A stretch of 64,000 bases of DNA from Carboxylicivirga litoralis (GCF_025499605.1 NZ_JAFMVC010000001.1:124001-188000); one strand, 5' to 3'; shown: positions 25,480 through 35,740, counted from the first letter of the stretch. Numbers and translations: made by a program. Notes: a model not told the origin generated them from the sequence alone.

Positions 25480-26727
25480 ATGAATTTGAAAGCAATAGCA
25501 TTATGTTGCTTACTGGTCTCGTATTGTCTTATTTCTGAGGGACAAGAGGCAGTGGGAAAGAATACAGAAAGGAAAGTTGAAGATACAATGTCGACATCGA
25601 GGGATACGATTGCGGCTAAACGTATAGCTAGTGCCAAAAATTTAGCAATGGCCGACTCATCTCTTACCGATTCCGTTGTAACAACTACGCCCTATCCTTC
25701 AACTACAGATACAACCCTCAACATACAAGAGGCAACTACAACAGTTATCAAAGGGTATAGTCCATTTACCAATTACACAGATACTTTTAAAGTAAACGCC
25801 ACTATCCGCGATACGGCAACTGTCCCTGCACCTAATTTGCAACTACAAAAGAGACTTGCTGCCTTAAACGACACCACTATTCAACAATCTTCAGATAATT
25901 TCATTCACCAAAGCGATATTAAGTACTCTAAATCGTCGTTAACCGAATTATGGCATAATTATATTAACACTTCCTATACCAGCTCAGTTAGCCAAAATGA
26001 TTCAGCAGCAATGATAATTGCTGAAAATATCGAAGAAAGAGCCAATGCATTAACCACAAACAACAATGCTGAATTCAAACAAGCAAGCAAACAAGACGAA
26101 TCAAATCATATAACGCAAGTGATGTCTTTGGCAAAACCAGCCACTGAACAGGCAAAGCCTGCACCAACATTAGCCCATAATGATAGTATATGCTACTTTA
26201 TGCAGATTGCGGCTGCCCGAACCGAGCTAACAACAACTGAAATTAAATTTGTCAACAAAACCAATGCTGACTATAGAATAATCACCGAGAATGGTTGGTT
26301 TAAATACCAGTTACCGTTAGGTTCCGACTACATTATGGCTCGTCAGTCCATTAATGCTTATCCGGGTAAGCAAGTATTTTTGGTTGCTTATAAAGGCCAT
26401 AAACGCCTAAACCTTTGGGAGACGGTTAAGCACATTGAGCTACAAACACCTAAACAAGATGACCTTTTGTTTGTGGTGCAGATTGCTGCTAGTCGCAGCC
26501 CTCTTTCTGAAACAGAAAAGAACAAATTGGTTTCTCCAGCTGATAATGTACGTATGGTCCATGAAGACGGCTGGTACAAATACCAGATAATCACCGGTTC
26601 ATCCTACCAACTAACCCTCAACAAATGTAAGTTGATCGGAATTAGCAAATCATTCCCTGTTGCCTACCTCAGTGGTGAAAAAATTGACATGGCACAGGCT
26701 ATAAAAATGACAATAACTAACAACTAA
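25480..26727 (+). CDS. Secreted protein with two C-terminal SPOR-like repeats
   Basis: This 415-residue protein uses the ATG at 25480, which begins a good signal peptide (MNLKAIALCCLLVSYCLISE); a GTG 57 bases upstream would put 19 charged residues before it. Residues about 25-230 are Thr/Ser/Asp-rich and probably disordered. Two repeats of about 85 residues follow, each with the pattern (F/V)xxQIAA(A/S)R...W(F/Y)KYQ...G (CYFMQIAAARTEL and FVVQIAASRSPL). These resemble SPOR or related peptidoglycan/glycan-binding folds. The next gene, a Wza-like exporter, starts 4 bases after its stop, so a structural role in polysaccharide export is likely but unproven. Confidence 0.72.
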   Translation: MNLKAIALCCLLVSYCLISEGQEAVGKNTERKVEDTMSTSRDTIAAKRIASAKNLAMADSSLTDSVVTTTPYPSTTDTTLNIQEATTTVIKGYSPFTNYTDTFKVNATIRDTATVPAPNLQLQKRLAALNDTTIQQSSDNFIHQSDIKYSKSSLTELWHNYINTSYTSSVSQNDSAAMIIAENIEERANALTTNNNAEFKQASKQDESNHITQVMSLAKPATEQAKPAPTLAHNDSICYFMQIAAARTELTTTEIKFVNKTNADYRIITENGWFKYQLPLGSDYIMARQSINAYPGKQVFLVAYKGHKRLNLWETVKHIELQTPKQDDLLFVVQIAASRSPLSETEKNKLVSPADNVRMVHEDGWYKYQIITGSSYQLTLNKCKLIGISKSFPVAYLSGEKIDMAQAIKMTITNN

Positions 26728-26731
26728 TATC

Positions 26732-27508
26732 ATGAAAAAGACATTATCAACACGTGGGATAACCATGCTTGTACTGGGATGTTTGGCTTTATTCGGCACA
26801 TCGTGCATCAGCCTAAAAAAGAGCGAATTGATACAACCAATATCAATTCCTGATTATAGCAACGAATTTGTGAATGAACAGCGCGATGCTTATCACATTA
26901 ATGTTGGCGATAATTTATACATGAAAGTTTATAGCTCTGATGTAAAGACATCGAAATTTTTCAGAACTGACTTTCCTGAACTGATGAACGACTCCTACAT
27001 TTACCTAAACTCTTACAAAGTAGATGAAGACGGTTATGTCAAGTACTCATTTATTGATAAAGTGATGGTTAAAGGCTTGTCAATCGAAGAAGCACAAACG
27101 GCAGTTCAAACAGCCGTTGAAGAGTATTTCGAAGATGTAACGGTGCAAATAAAGCTGGTTAACTTTAGCATTTCCATCATCGGTGAAGTCAATAAACCTG
27201 GCAACTTCAACATCGACCGCGAGCAAATCACTATTCTTCAAGCCATTAGCATGGCTGGTGGATTAAAAGAATTTGCCAAAGCTGATGAAGTTCGATTGGT
27301 CAGAAAAAGCCCCAATGGAACAGTTGTTAAAAACCTGGATTTAACAAATAGCAAATTACTGGAGTCGGAGTATTTTTTCCTCTTACCCGATGACGTTGTT
27401 TATGTCACGCCTCGTTCCTCAAAGTCATTTGCATTCGAGAAATTCCCATATGGTTTATTTGCCGGAATCATCAGTATTGGCCTTTCAATTTATGCCATCA
27501 CCAAGTAA
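26732..27508 (+). CDS. Polysaccharide export outer-membrane lipoprotein (Wza-like)
   Basis: This 258-residue lipoprotein (lipobox near LFGTSC, with Cys about residue 25) has a Poly_export domain (about 48-140, YHINVGDNLYMKVYS) and an SLBB domain (about 145-230, ISIIGEVNKPGNFN). A C-terminal hydrophobic helix (YGLFAGIISIGLSIYAI) would cross the membrane. Wza-type proteins form the outer-membrane channel for capsule or exopolysaccharide. It is shorter than E. coli Wza (about 380 residues), as usual in Bacteroidota. It is in an operon with the SPOR-like gene and Wzc. Confidence 0.92.
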   Translation: MKKTLSTRGITMLVLGCLALFGTSCISLKKSELIQPISIPDYSNEFVNEQRDAYHINVGDNLYMKVYSSDVKTSKFFRTDFPELMNDSYIYLNSYKVDEDGYVKYSFIDKVMVKGLSIEEAQTAVQTAVEEYFEDVTVQIKLVNFSISIIGEVNKPGNFNIDREQITILQAISMAGGLKEFAKADEVRLVRKSPNGTVVKNLDLTNSKLLESEYFFLLPDDVVYVTPRSSKSFAFEKFPYGLFAGIISIGLSIYAITK

Positions 27509-27546
27509 ATGTGGCGTGTTTAATGTTCTACTAAACATGATATAAG

Positions 27547-29919
27547 ATGACTACGAATACAAGTCCTCAGGCAAACTTTGATTATTATCTGAAGCAGATA
27601 ATTAAAGCCAGCAAATACTGGCCAATTATGGCCATATCGGTTATTATTGCCCTCGTTGCAGCGTTTTACACGAATGCCACAACATTGCCTGAGTATCTTG
27701 TATCCACTAAAATTCTTGTTCTGGATGAAGAGCAGGTTGATCCAAACAGCATTCTTGGTTTAAGCGAATTCAATAAGTCAAAAACCAAGATTGCTAACCA
27801 GAAGGGCATTCTTAAATCGTATGAATTCATTAAAGGAGCCATTAATGGACTTGATTTTGAAATCAATGCTTATCAAGAAGATGCCTACGGCAACCAAAAG
27901 CGTATTTACCCGCTGTCGGATATAAGAATTGCTTACAATGCTTTTCATCCGCAGTTAATTAATACGCCTTTTCTTGTTGAATTCATGGACAATGAACAGG
28001 TACGAATTAAGGCTACAACTGAAAACGGTTCTTTGTATAACTACAGCACTGAAACCTTTACTGCCAAAGGAATTACGATTGAATTAGATACGATTATTAA
28101 ATTCAACGAGCCTCTAAAAACAGACATCGCCTGTTTTACAGTTGATTTTAACAAGAGTAAACATGCCAACAGTAGTTTTCAGTTTGAATTTCTAACCGAC
28201 CATCATTGCGTTCAGCAGTTTAGTAATTTCACCATCGATGAAGAGCCGCAATCATCCATCTTAAACGTGACTTTTAAAACGAGTAACACCAAGGTTGGAA
28301 CAGCTTTCTTAAATCAACTAACTGCCGCCTACTTAAATAAGGATGTTGAAGGAAAAAATAAGGCAAAAGAACGCACCATTGACTTTATCAACCAACAACT
28401 GTTACAGGTATACGACTCACTCAGCTATACTGAATCGTCTATCCAGGAGGTTATTGACAACAACGGAGGCATTGAGCTGGAAGTGAAGCGAAGTGCAATA
28501 TATGGCAAGCTGGATACTTATCAATCCAAACTTTCGGAGTTAAACATGCAATTGCGTTATTACGACTATCTGCAAAACTACCTCAACGAAAACAACTCTC
28601 TTGAAAATGTTGTGCCTCCAACCTCAATCAAACTAGACGATCCACAGTTGACCAAACTGTTATCTCAATTATTTTCGGCCTATATGGAAAACGAAGATAT
28701 TGAAAGTATTACCAAAAAAGACATCCCGCATTTAGCACATAACCGGGCTGAAATTAAGAAACTGAAGCGAACGATACACGAAACGCTTGACATGTCGACA
28801 ACTACACTCAGACATGAAATCAGCACGCTCGAAAACAAGCTTATGCAAGTACAAGATGATTTAGGCCAACTTCCTCAACATCAACAAAAAATAGTTTCAA
28901 TACAGCGCAAGCATAAGATTAACGAGACGCTTTACACCTTGCTTCTAACCAAAAAATCAGAATTACAAATAGCTAAAGCTTCCACACTTCCAAGTCATGA
29001 AATATTGGATTTGGCACGCGCAGATCAAGCTAAATTAGTAAGCACGCTACCATCAAAAGTGTACATTAAATTTCTGGCATTCGGTTTTCTTTTACCTACT
29101 GGTTTTATCTGGCTGATACTCTTTTTTAACGACCGTATTCAAAGTAATGAAGACATTCAGATGATTACTAATTCTCCTATGGTGGGGCATATTATTCATA
29201 ACAAACGCCAAGATCAATCAATAGTAATGTCGCGACCCAATTCGCTGGTGGCCGAGTCGTTCAGATCTTTACGCACCAACCTGCAACATCTTCAAGAACC
29301 TAAAGATAAACAGGTAATATTAACCACCTCGGGTAACATGGGTGAAGGTAAAACCTTTATGTCTATCAACCTGGCGGCTTCTTATGCGCAAACAGGTAAA
29401 AAAGTAATAATACTTAACTTCGATTTACGCAAACCTAAATTAGAACTATACCTCAACAACGACACAAAAGAAAATCAGGGAATTACCGAATACCTGACTG
29501 GTTTCAATACTAATATTGAGGAACTGATAAATCCAACACAGCAAGACAACTTGTTTTATATTGCAGCTGGAGCTAAACCATTGAATGCCTCTGAACTACT
29601 AACCAAAAGCTCATTAATCAAAGAACTGATAAAAAAACTGCATCAACAATTTGATTACATCATTTTAGATACACCTCCAATTGGTCGAGTAGCTGATGCC
29701 ATTTCGTTATTACCGTTTGCCGACACACACTTATTTGTTGTTCGCCATAACCTATCGCGTCGTCACCTACTAAAGCAGCTGTTTAACGATTTACAAGATA
29801 AAAACATCAACTCCTTCAAGGTGGTCATCAATGGGATTAACATTACGAGCAACCGCTTGGGATATGGCCAAGGTTATGGATACGGATATGGGTATGGATA
29901 TGGGTATGGTCATGAGTAA
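27547..29919 (+). CDS. Polysaccharide co-polymerase / BY-type tyrosine kinase (Wzc-like)
   Basis: This 790-residue inner-membrane protein has a Wzz chain-length domain (TM1 about residues 24-43, long periplasmic coiled-coil part about 290-460, TM2 about 500-520) and a cytosolic BY-kinase domain. The kinase has Walker A SGNMGEGKT (Lys602), Walker A' ILNFDLRKPK and Walker B YIILDTPP. The C-terminus is a GYG-repeat tail with seven tyrosines, the expected autophosphorylation cluster. Wzc cycles between phosphorylated and dephosphorylated states to control polymer length and export with Wza. No Wzb-like phosphatase, Wzy or glycosyltransferase genes are nearby. It starts 38 bases after the Wza-like gene. 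Confidence 0.93.
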   Translation: MTTNTSPQANFDYYLKQIIKASKYWPIMAISVIIALVAAFYTNATTLPEYLVSTKILVLDEEQVDPNSILGLSEFNKSKTKIANQKGILKSYEFIKGAINGLDFEINAYQEDAYGNQKRIYPLSDIRIAYNAFHPQLINTPFLVEFMDNEQVRIKATTENGSLYNYSTETFTAKGITIELDTIIKFNEPLKTDIACFTVDFNKSKHANSSFQFEFLTDHHCVQQFSNFTIDEEPQSSILNVTFKTSNTKVGTAFLNQLTAAYLNKDVEGKNKAKERTIDFINQQLLQVYDSLSYTESSIQEVIDNNGGIELEVKRSAIYGKLDTYQSKLSELNMQLRYYDYLQNYLNENNSLENVVPPTSIKLDDPQLTKLLSQLFSAYMENEDIESITKKDIPHLAHNRAEIKKLKRTIHETLDMSTTTLRHEISTLENKLMQVQDDLGQLPQHQQKIVSIQRKHKINETLYTLLLTKKSELQIAKASTLPSHEILDLARADQAKLVSTLPSKVYIKFLAFGFLLPTGFIWLILFFNDRIQSNEDIQMITNSPMVGHIIHNKRQDQSIVMSRPNSLVAESFRSLRTNLQHLQEPKDKQVILTTSGNMGEGKTFMSINLAASYAQTGKKVIILNFDLRKPKLELYLNNDTKENQGITEYLTGFNTNIEELINPTQQDNLFYIAAGAKPLNASELLTKSSLIKELIKKLHQQFDYIILDTPPIGRVADAISLLPFADTHLFVVRHNLSRRHLLKQLFNDLQDKNINSFKVVINGINITSNRLGYGQGYGYGYGYGYGYGHE
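29864..29910 (+). repeat. GGATATGGGTAT-type tandem repeat encoding the Wzc Tyr tail
   Basis: The 3' end of the Wzc-like gene consists of repeated six-base units GGN-TAY encoding Gly-Tyr, with two nearly identical 12-base copies (GGATATGGGTAT) at 29884-29907. Repeat slippage could alter the number of tyrosines without breaking the frame. Confidence 0.7.
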
Positions 29920-30068
29920 TCATATGATTTTCAAACATCCAATTACATCATTCAACATTCACTCGTGAGCAGGTATAAACCATACTTAGCTCATACACCA
30001 ATAGCACACCGGTCATCCATTCACATTGCTTAACTGACCTTTGTTTCTATCACAACAAACAACCTACA

Positions 30069-32165
30069 TTATATCGGCAACCTAAAACTAAAATGCGAAC
30101 CTTTTCCTTCCACAGAAGATAACGAAATAGTTCCATTTAATAATTGCACCAGATTTTTGGTAATGGTTAACCCAAGGCCATTCCCTCTATTCAGGTTACT
30201 TACATCATTTTTCACCTTTAAAAAACGTTCGAATATTTGCTTTTGATGGGCTATATCGATACCTAAACCTGTATCTTCAACAAAAAAATTCACAAACTTC
30301 CCCTGAACCTGAAATCCAAGTTTCACATAGCCTTCCTTAGTGAATTTAAGAGCATTACTAACCAGGTTATTTAATATCTGCTTTAACCTTAACTCATCCG
30401 TTGTTATAGTTACATTACCCGATGGTACATCTAAAATGAGGTTAAGCTCTTCTTTTGATTTATATTCTTTCGAATTCTGAAATTCACTATAAACCTGCTC
30501 CATTAATTCCTTGACAATAATTCTGCTTGTTGAAATTTTCAACAGACCAGATTCAATCATAGAAATATCAATTATATCGTTTAGAAGATTCAATAAAGTA
30601 TCGCCGTTACTTTTTATCATTTGTGCAAATTCAATTCTCTCCTCTTCTTCAAAATCTGGCTCAAGCAGCAATTCAGAAAAACCTACAATGGCATTCATAG
30701 GCGTGCGAATCTCATGGCTCATGTTAGATAAAAAGGCTGTTTTAAGCTGGTCAGCCTCTTCTGCTTTCTGCTTCGATTTTAACAGTTCTTTTTCAGTTTG
30801 CTTATGCTCTTCTATTTCTTCTTCCAGACTTTCAGTTCGACGCTTAACTCTTTCTTCAAGTTCTTCGTTAAGCAATTGCAGCTTTCGTTTTAACTTCACA
30901 TTGGACAAATACCTGAAATAAATAACCACTACAACAAGTACAAGTAGTATCGTAAAATACACAAAGCTGTATATGTAATTTTTACTACGCTCAATCTCTA
31001 AATCGCGCTCAACAATGTTATTTTTTAATACCAACTTATCTTTTTCAAGTTGCTGCTTGGTATAATCCAATTCCAATTGTGCAATTCTGCCCAACTGATC
31101 AACCGAAAGAACCGAATCTTTCAATTGAGAATATAGCATGTATTTATCAAGGCTTTCTTCAAATTCTCCTTTCTTCTGATGTATCTGCGATTGTAATCGA
31201 TAATTCTCCATGAGCATTTTAACCAAACCCGATTGCCTGGTCAGATCAATGCTTTTGTTCAAACATATATTTGCCCTGTCTAACCATCCTTTTGAAACAT
31301 AAACCTTAGCCTCATTTTTTAAGGTGATAGCAGCCAGATTACTCAGTTCGTTCAAGCGACTTTCTTTTAAGGAAAGCTCATAATAATAAAGTGCACTATC
31401 TAACTTACCTGAAGTTCGGTACACATTTCCAATATTATTTAATACTGCACAGTGCCTTTCTTTGAGTTCTAAGGTGACAGGCTTATAAGCTAAGGCCTTT
31501 CTGTAATAAAAAAGCGCAGAATCGTTTTTTTGCTGATACCAATAAAACGAACCCACCGAATTATAAACGGTTGCTAATACATCGGAATGGGTTTTGCATC
31601 CCAAATCAATGGCAGTAAAATATAAATCTCTCGCCTGGGGATAATTATTTAAGTTCCGATAAAGAATACCTAAATTATTGATTGAATAAATCAAGCCGGT
31701 TGTATCGCTTATTTCGGTATAAATACCTTTAGCCTTTAAATGAAACTCCAGGGCCTTTTCGTACGAACCACTATACCTGAATATACTACCAATTGCGTCC
31801 AGGCAATTTGCTATACCTTGATTTGAATTACTCTGAATATAAAAATCCAATGCTTTGTTCAAATTAGTATAAGCAGCATCGTTTTGCCCTTGCAATTGCT
31901 GGTTTTTGGCAAGATAAAAATAGGCCTCAGCCAGGCGGAAGGTATCCTTTGCCAACGTTGCCTTCTCTATTTCAATTTCTGTTTTTTTTCTTTCCTCAGA
32001 AAACGTCAATTCTTTTTTGGCAACAACATCTTTTCCTAGTTTAATAATAGAACCAAATTCTGTAGGTACATTATTATTTGCGCAGGCTAGATTTACAGTT
32101 ATTACAGCAATAGCACATAACATTAGATACCCTGTAAAGTTGAATAATTTTATGCCACCTTCCAT
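30069..32165 (-). CDS. Tetratricopeptide-repeat sensor histidine kinase
   Basis: This 698-residue protein has an N-terminal signal or anchor (FTGYLMLCAIAVITVNLAC), about seven TPR units (about residues 75-370, for example ANCLDAIGSIFRYSGSYEKA), one transmembrane helix (FVYFTILLVLVVVVIYF, about 405-421), a coiled coil and the kinase core. Phospho-acceptor His484 is in NMSHEIRTPMNAIVGFSELL; the N-box is NLVSNALKF and the G-boxes are DTGLGI and GNGLGLTI. No receiver or DNA-binding domain is fused. TPR kinases of this type are frequent in Bacteroidota, with unknown periplasmic ligands. It is convergent with the wzc gene, which it may or may not control. Confidence 0.9.
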   Translation of the reverse strand: MEGGIKLFNFTGYLMLCAIAVITVNLACANNNVPTEFGSIIKLGKDVVAKKELTFSEERKKTEIEIEKATLAKDTFRLAEAYFYLAKNQQLQGQNDAAYTNLNKALDFYIQSNSNQGIANCLDAIGSIFRYSGSYEKALEFHLKAKGIYTEISDTTGLIYSINNLGILYRNLNNYPQARDLYFTAIDLGCKTHSDVLATVYNSVGSFYWYQQKNDSALFYYRKALAYKPVTLELKERHCAVLNNIGNVYRTSGKLDSALYYYELSLKESRLNELSNLAAITLKNEAKVYVSKGWLDRANICLNKSIDLTRQSGLVKMLMENYRLQSQIHQKKGEFEESLDKYMLYSQLKDSVLSVDQLGRIAQLELDYTKQQLEKDKLVLKNNIVERDLEIERSKNYIYSFVYFTILLVLVVVVIYFRYLSNVKLKRKLQLLNEELEERVKRRTESLEEEIEEHKQTEKELLKSKQKAEEADQLKTAFLSNMSHEIRTPMNAIVGFSELLLEPDFEEEERIEFAQMIKSNGDTLLNLLNDIIDISMIESGLLKISTSRIIVKELMEQVYSEFQNSKEYKSKEELNLILDVPSGNVTITTDELRLKQILNNLVSNALKFTKEGYVKLGFQVQGKFVNFFVEDTGLGIDIAHQKQIFERFLKVKNDVSNLNRGNGLGLTITKNLVQLLNGTISLSSVEGKGSHFSFRLPI

Positions 32166-32335
32166 TTCTTGACTCGCAAAGATAAAAAAATGACCAAACC
32201 TTTTACCCAGATAATCAAACCAATGGATGAAAAACTAAAACAGCACATAAGGTTTAATACACATTATGATTGAAACTTTAAAAATGCTTATCTTTTGGAG
32301 GTCTTATAAAAAATATAACAACCCCAAATCTTTAT

Positions 32336-35300
32336 ATGATGATAAAACAATCATTAGGAAAACTCACCTCACTCCTTTTGGTGGGTACATTATTACTAGG
32401 TAACACCTCTGTTTTTGCACAGAAAAAAAAGAAAAAAGAGGCTGAAGAAGAAAAATCAGCTATCAATAGCGAATTGGTATCTGGATTAAAATTACGCAAT
32501 ATTGGTCCGGCATTTACTTCAGGTCGTATTGCCGACTTCGCTGTTAACCCCAATAACCACTCCGAATTTTATGTGGCAGTAGCCAGTGGTAACATCTGGA
32601 AAACAACCAATAAAGGCATCACATTTGAACCGGTGTTTGACAAGTATGGCTCCTATTCGATTGGTTGCCTGGCGATGGATCCGAATAACAGTAATGTGGT
32701 TTGGGCTGGTACCGGTGAAAACAACCACCAACGTGCCTTAGGATATGGAGATGGCGTCTATAAAACCGTAGATGGTGGTAAATCGTGGAAAAACATGGGT
32801 TTAAAAGAGTCGCGTCAAATTGGAATGATTCTGATTGACCCACGTAATTCGGATGTGGTTTATGTGGCTGCTGAAGGTTCGGCCTGGGGGCCAGGTGGCG
32901 AGCGCGGCTTATACAAAACAACTGATGGTGGCGAAAACTGGACTAAAGTACTAGACATTAGCGAGAACACCGGCATCAACAATATCATTTGCGACCCGCG
33001 TAATCCGGATATTTTATACGCCACTTCTGAGCAACGTCGCCGCCGTGTACATACTAAAGTTGGTGGTGGACCAGAGTCGGCTGTTTATAAATCGACCGAT
33101 GCAGGAAAGAACTGGCGCAAAATAATGAAAGGCTTGCCGTCAGAACACATTGGTGGTATGGGCATTGCTATCTCACCACAGAATCCCGATGTGTTGTACA
33201 TCATCGCAGAGGCAGCTAATAAATCAGGTGGTTTCTTCCGCACAACAGACCGTGGTGAATCGTGGAATAAAATGAGTGACCACCATTCAAGCGGTCAGTA
33301 TTACAACGAGATTTACTGTGACCCGGTTGAGTTTGACAAAGTATATTCGGTAGAGACGATTTCACATGTTACTAACGATGGTGGTAAAACATGGCAAAGC
33401 ATTAACACAGAAGACCGCCATGTTGATGACCACGCCCTTTGGATTGACCCCACGGACAATAAACACTATATGATTGGTGGCGACGGTGGAGTATACATCA
33501 CCTACGATGAAGGTAAAGCCTGGCGTCAGGTAAGCAACCTGCCGGTTACTCAATTCTATCGCGTAACGGTTGATAACGAAGCACCTTTCTACAATGTTTA
33601 TGGAGGCACACAGGATAATGCCACACAAGGAGGACCGGTTCGTAACACGTCTGAATTTGGCGTCACCTCAGGCGAATGGTTTGTTACTGTCTTTGGCGAT
33701 GGTTTCTGGTCACGCGTTGACCCAACAGACCCGAATATTGTCTACAGCGAATGGCAATATGGTAATGTGGTGCGCTACGACAAAAAAAGTGGCGAGAAAA
33801 TCACCATCAAACCACAACCTCGCAAAGATGAACTGACCTATCGCTGGAACTGGAATGCACCATTGATTTTGAGCAAACACAATTCTTCCACAATTTACAT
33901 GGCGGCCAACAAAGTATTTAAAAGTACCGACCGTGGAAATACATGGGAAGTCATCTCTGATGATCTAACTGCTCAGATTGATCGCAACACCTGGCCGGTG
34001 ATGGGCAAATACTGGAGTGTTGACGCGGTAGCTAAAGATGTGTCAACGTCGCAATACAATACAATTGTGTCATTGGATGAGTCGCCTGTTAAAGCCGGAT
34101 TAATTTATGCCGGAACGGATGACGGTCTCATCCAGGTGACAGAAGATGATGGCCAAACATGGCGCAAAACATCTTCTTTCCCGGGTGTTCCTGAACACAC
34201 TTATGTTAGCGACATTTATGCCTCTCGCTTCGATGAAAATGTAGTGTACGCCACTTTCGATGGCATGAAAAGTGATGATTTCAAACCATATGTATTGAAA
34301 AGTACAAATAAAGGACAAAGCTGGACTGCTATCACAAATGGTCTTCCTGAAAATGGAACCGTTCACACTTTGGAGCAGGATACAAAACGCAAAGAGCTCT
34401 TATTTGCAGGTACCGAGTTTGGTATTTTCTTCTCCATTGATGAAGGCGCCAACTGGACACAATTAAAAGCCGGTATCCCAACCATTGCAGTGCGCGATTT
34501 AGCTATTCAGGAGCGTGAAAACGACTTGGTGATGGCTACTTTTGGTCGTGGTTTTTATGTGCTGGATAACTATGCACCACTACGCGAATTAAGTAAAGAG
34601 TTAACCAACAAACCAGCACACCTGTTTGAAATCAAAGATGCCCCACTCTTTATGCAAACTGACAAAATTTACGGTCAGGGGGCAACCTATTACGGAGCTC
34701 CTAACCCTGAATATGGAGCAACATTTACGTTCTATCAAAAAGAAACGCCTAAAACAAAGCGTCAGCTTCGTCGTGAAAAAGAAAAAGAGTTGTTCAAAAA
34801 CGGGGAGCGCATCCCACAACCAAGCTGGACCGACTTAGAAGCGGAAGAAAAAGAATTGGCTGCTTACCTGTTAGTTACCATTAAAGATGAATCAGGTAGT
34901 GTTATTCGCACTTTCACTAAAAAGCCGTCGAAAGGTATTACACGTTTCAACTGGGACTTGCAATACAATAGCACCAGGATGCTAAAAGCAAAGAAATTCG
35001 ATCCTTTCAAAAAATCAGAAGGTGGTATTTTCGTTTTACCGGGCCAATACACGGTTGAAATTGCACAAATTAAGGATGGTAAGGCCACTTTGCTGGCAGA
35101 ACCCAAACCTTTTAATGTAGTTGCATTGAATAACACCACACTACCAGCCAAAGATCGTCCAGCCATGGTGGCCTTCCAAAAAGAAGTCAGTGAATTGTCT
35201 AAAGCCATGAATGGAACACTCGCCTTAGTTAACGAGATGAAGCAAGACGTAGCTGCCATGAAACAAACTGCTTTGGTACTACCTGATGCTCACGAGGACG

Positions 35301-35629
35301 TGCTACCAGCTTTAAACGACATCGAAAAAGAATTAGACGATGTCTATTTCGCCTTCAGAGGCTTAAAAGCTAAAGCAAGCTGGGAAGAAGTGCCTCCTGC
35401 CGAAATGCCATTGATGAACCGCCTGAATAGCATTATTAGGGCACAAATCAATAGTACATCTGACATTACAACCACATCTAAAACAAGTTTTGATATCTTG
35501 AAAGAGAAATTTCCTCCTGTTTTAAAACAAGTAAAAAATATTGTAGAAACTAAACTGCCAGCCGCCAGAAAACAACTGGACAGCATGAATGCACCTTATA
35601 CCAAAGGCCGTATTCCGCAGTGGAAGTAA
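32336..35629 (+). CDS. Secreted BNR/sortilin-type beta-propeller protein
   Basis: This 1097-residue protein has a signal peptide (MMIKQSLGKLTSLLLVGTLL). Residues about 40-770 consist of many BNR/Asp-box repeats (S-T-D-x-G-x-x-W, for example KTVDGGKSWKN, KTTDGGENWTK, KSTDRGNTWEV) like those of VPS10/sortilin propellers and xyloglucanase-type hydrolases. A helical C-terminal region (about 950-1097) follows. Family members are annotated glycosyl hydrolase or VPS10-domain proteins, but no catalytic residues can be named here, so enzymatic activity is not claimed. No type IX C-terminal domain is obvious, which suggests a periplasmic location. It is a single-gene unit. Confidence 0.83.
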   Translation: MMIKQSLGKLTSLLLVGTLLLGNTSVFAQKKKKKEAEEEKSAINSELVSGLKLRNIGPAFTSGRIADFAVNPNNHSEFYVAVASGNIWKTTNKGITFEPVFDKYGSYSIGCLAMDPNNSNVVWAGTGENNHQRALGYGDGVYKTVDGGKSWKNMGLKESRQIGMILIDPRNSDVVYVAAEGSAWGPGGERGLYKTTDGGENWTKVLDISENTGINNIICDPRNPDILYATSEQRRRRVHTKVGGGPESAVYKSTDAGKNWRKIMKGLPSEHIGGMGIAISPQNPDVLYIIAEAANKSGGFFRTTDRGESWNKMSDHHSSGQYYNEIYCDPVEFDKVYSVETISHVTNDGGKTWQSINTEDRHVDDHALWIDPTDNKHYMIGGDGGVYITYDEGKAWRQVSNLPVTQFYRVTVDNEAPFYNVYGGTQDNATQGGPVRNTSEFGVTSGEWFVTVFGDGFWSRVDPTDPNIVYSEWQYGNVVRYDKKSGEKITIKPQPRKDELTYRWNWNAPLILSKHNSSTIYMAANKVFKSTDRGNTWEVISDDLTAQIDRNTWPVMGKYWSVDAVAKDVSTSQYNTIVSLDESPVKAGLIYAGTDDGLIQVTEDDGQTWRKTSSFPGVPEHTYVSDIYASRFDENVVYATFDGMKSDDFKPYVLKSTNKGQSWTAITNGLPENGTVHTLEQDTKRKELLFAGTEFGIFFSIDEGANWTQLKAGIPTIAVRDLAIQERENDLVMATFGRGFYVLDNYAPLRELSKELTNKPAHLFEIKDAPLFMQTDKIYGQGATYYGAPNPEYGATFTFYQKETPKTKRQLRREKEKELFKNGERIPQPSWTDLEAEEKELAAYLLVTIKDESGSVIRTFTKKPSKGITRFNWDLQYNSTRMLKAKKFDPFKKSEGGIFVLPGQYTVEIAQIKDGKATLLAEPKPFNVVALNNTTLPAKDRPAMVAFQKEVSELSKAMNGTLALVNEMKQDVAAMKQTALVLPDAHEDVLPALNDIEKELDDVYFAFRGLKAKASWEEVPPAEMPLMNRLNSIIRAQINSTSDITTTSKTSFDILKEKFPPVLKQVKNIVETKLPAARKQLDSMNAPYTKGRIPQWK

Positions 35630-35636
35630 AAAAATA

Positions 35637-35740
35637 GTGAGAGATGAGAATTGAGAGATGAGAAAATTACAAAAGTACATCTATTTTGTTTTTCTCATCT
35701 CTCAACGCTCACCTCTTCAGTCTTCTGTCTTCTGTCTTAA
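35637..35740. repeat. GAGAGATGAGA repeat with long inverted repeat and AGACAGAAG-type units
   Basis: After the propeller gene, GAGAGATGAGAA occurs twice in tandem. The second copy forms a perfect 14-base inverted repeat, TTGAGAGATGAGAA (35651-35664) with TTCTCATCTCTCAA (35692-35705). Short CTTCTGTCTT-type units follow (35718-35738). The hairpin could end transcription, but the U-tract is poor. Such simple purine-rich modules recur between genes in many Bacteroidota genomes; their origin is unclear. Confidence 0.65.
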
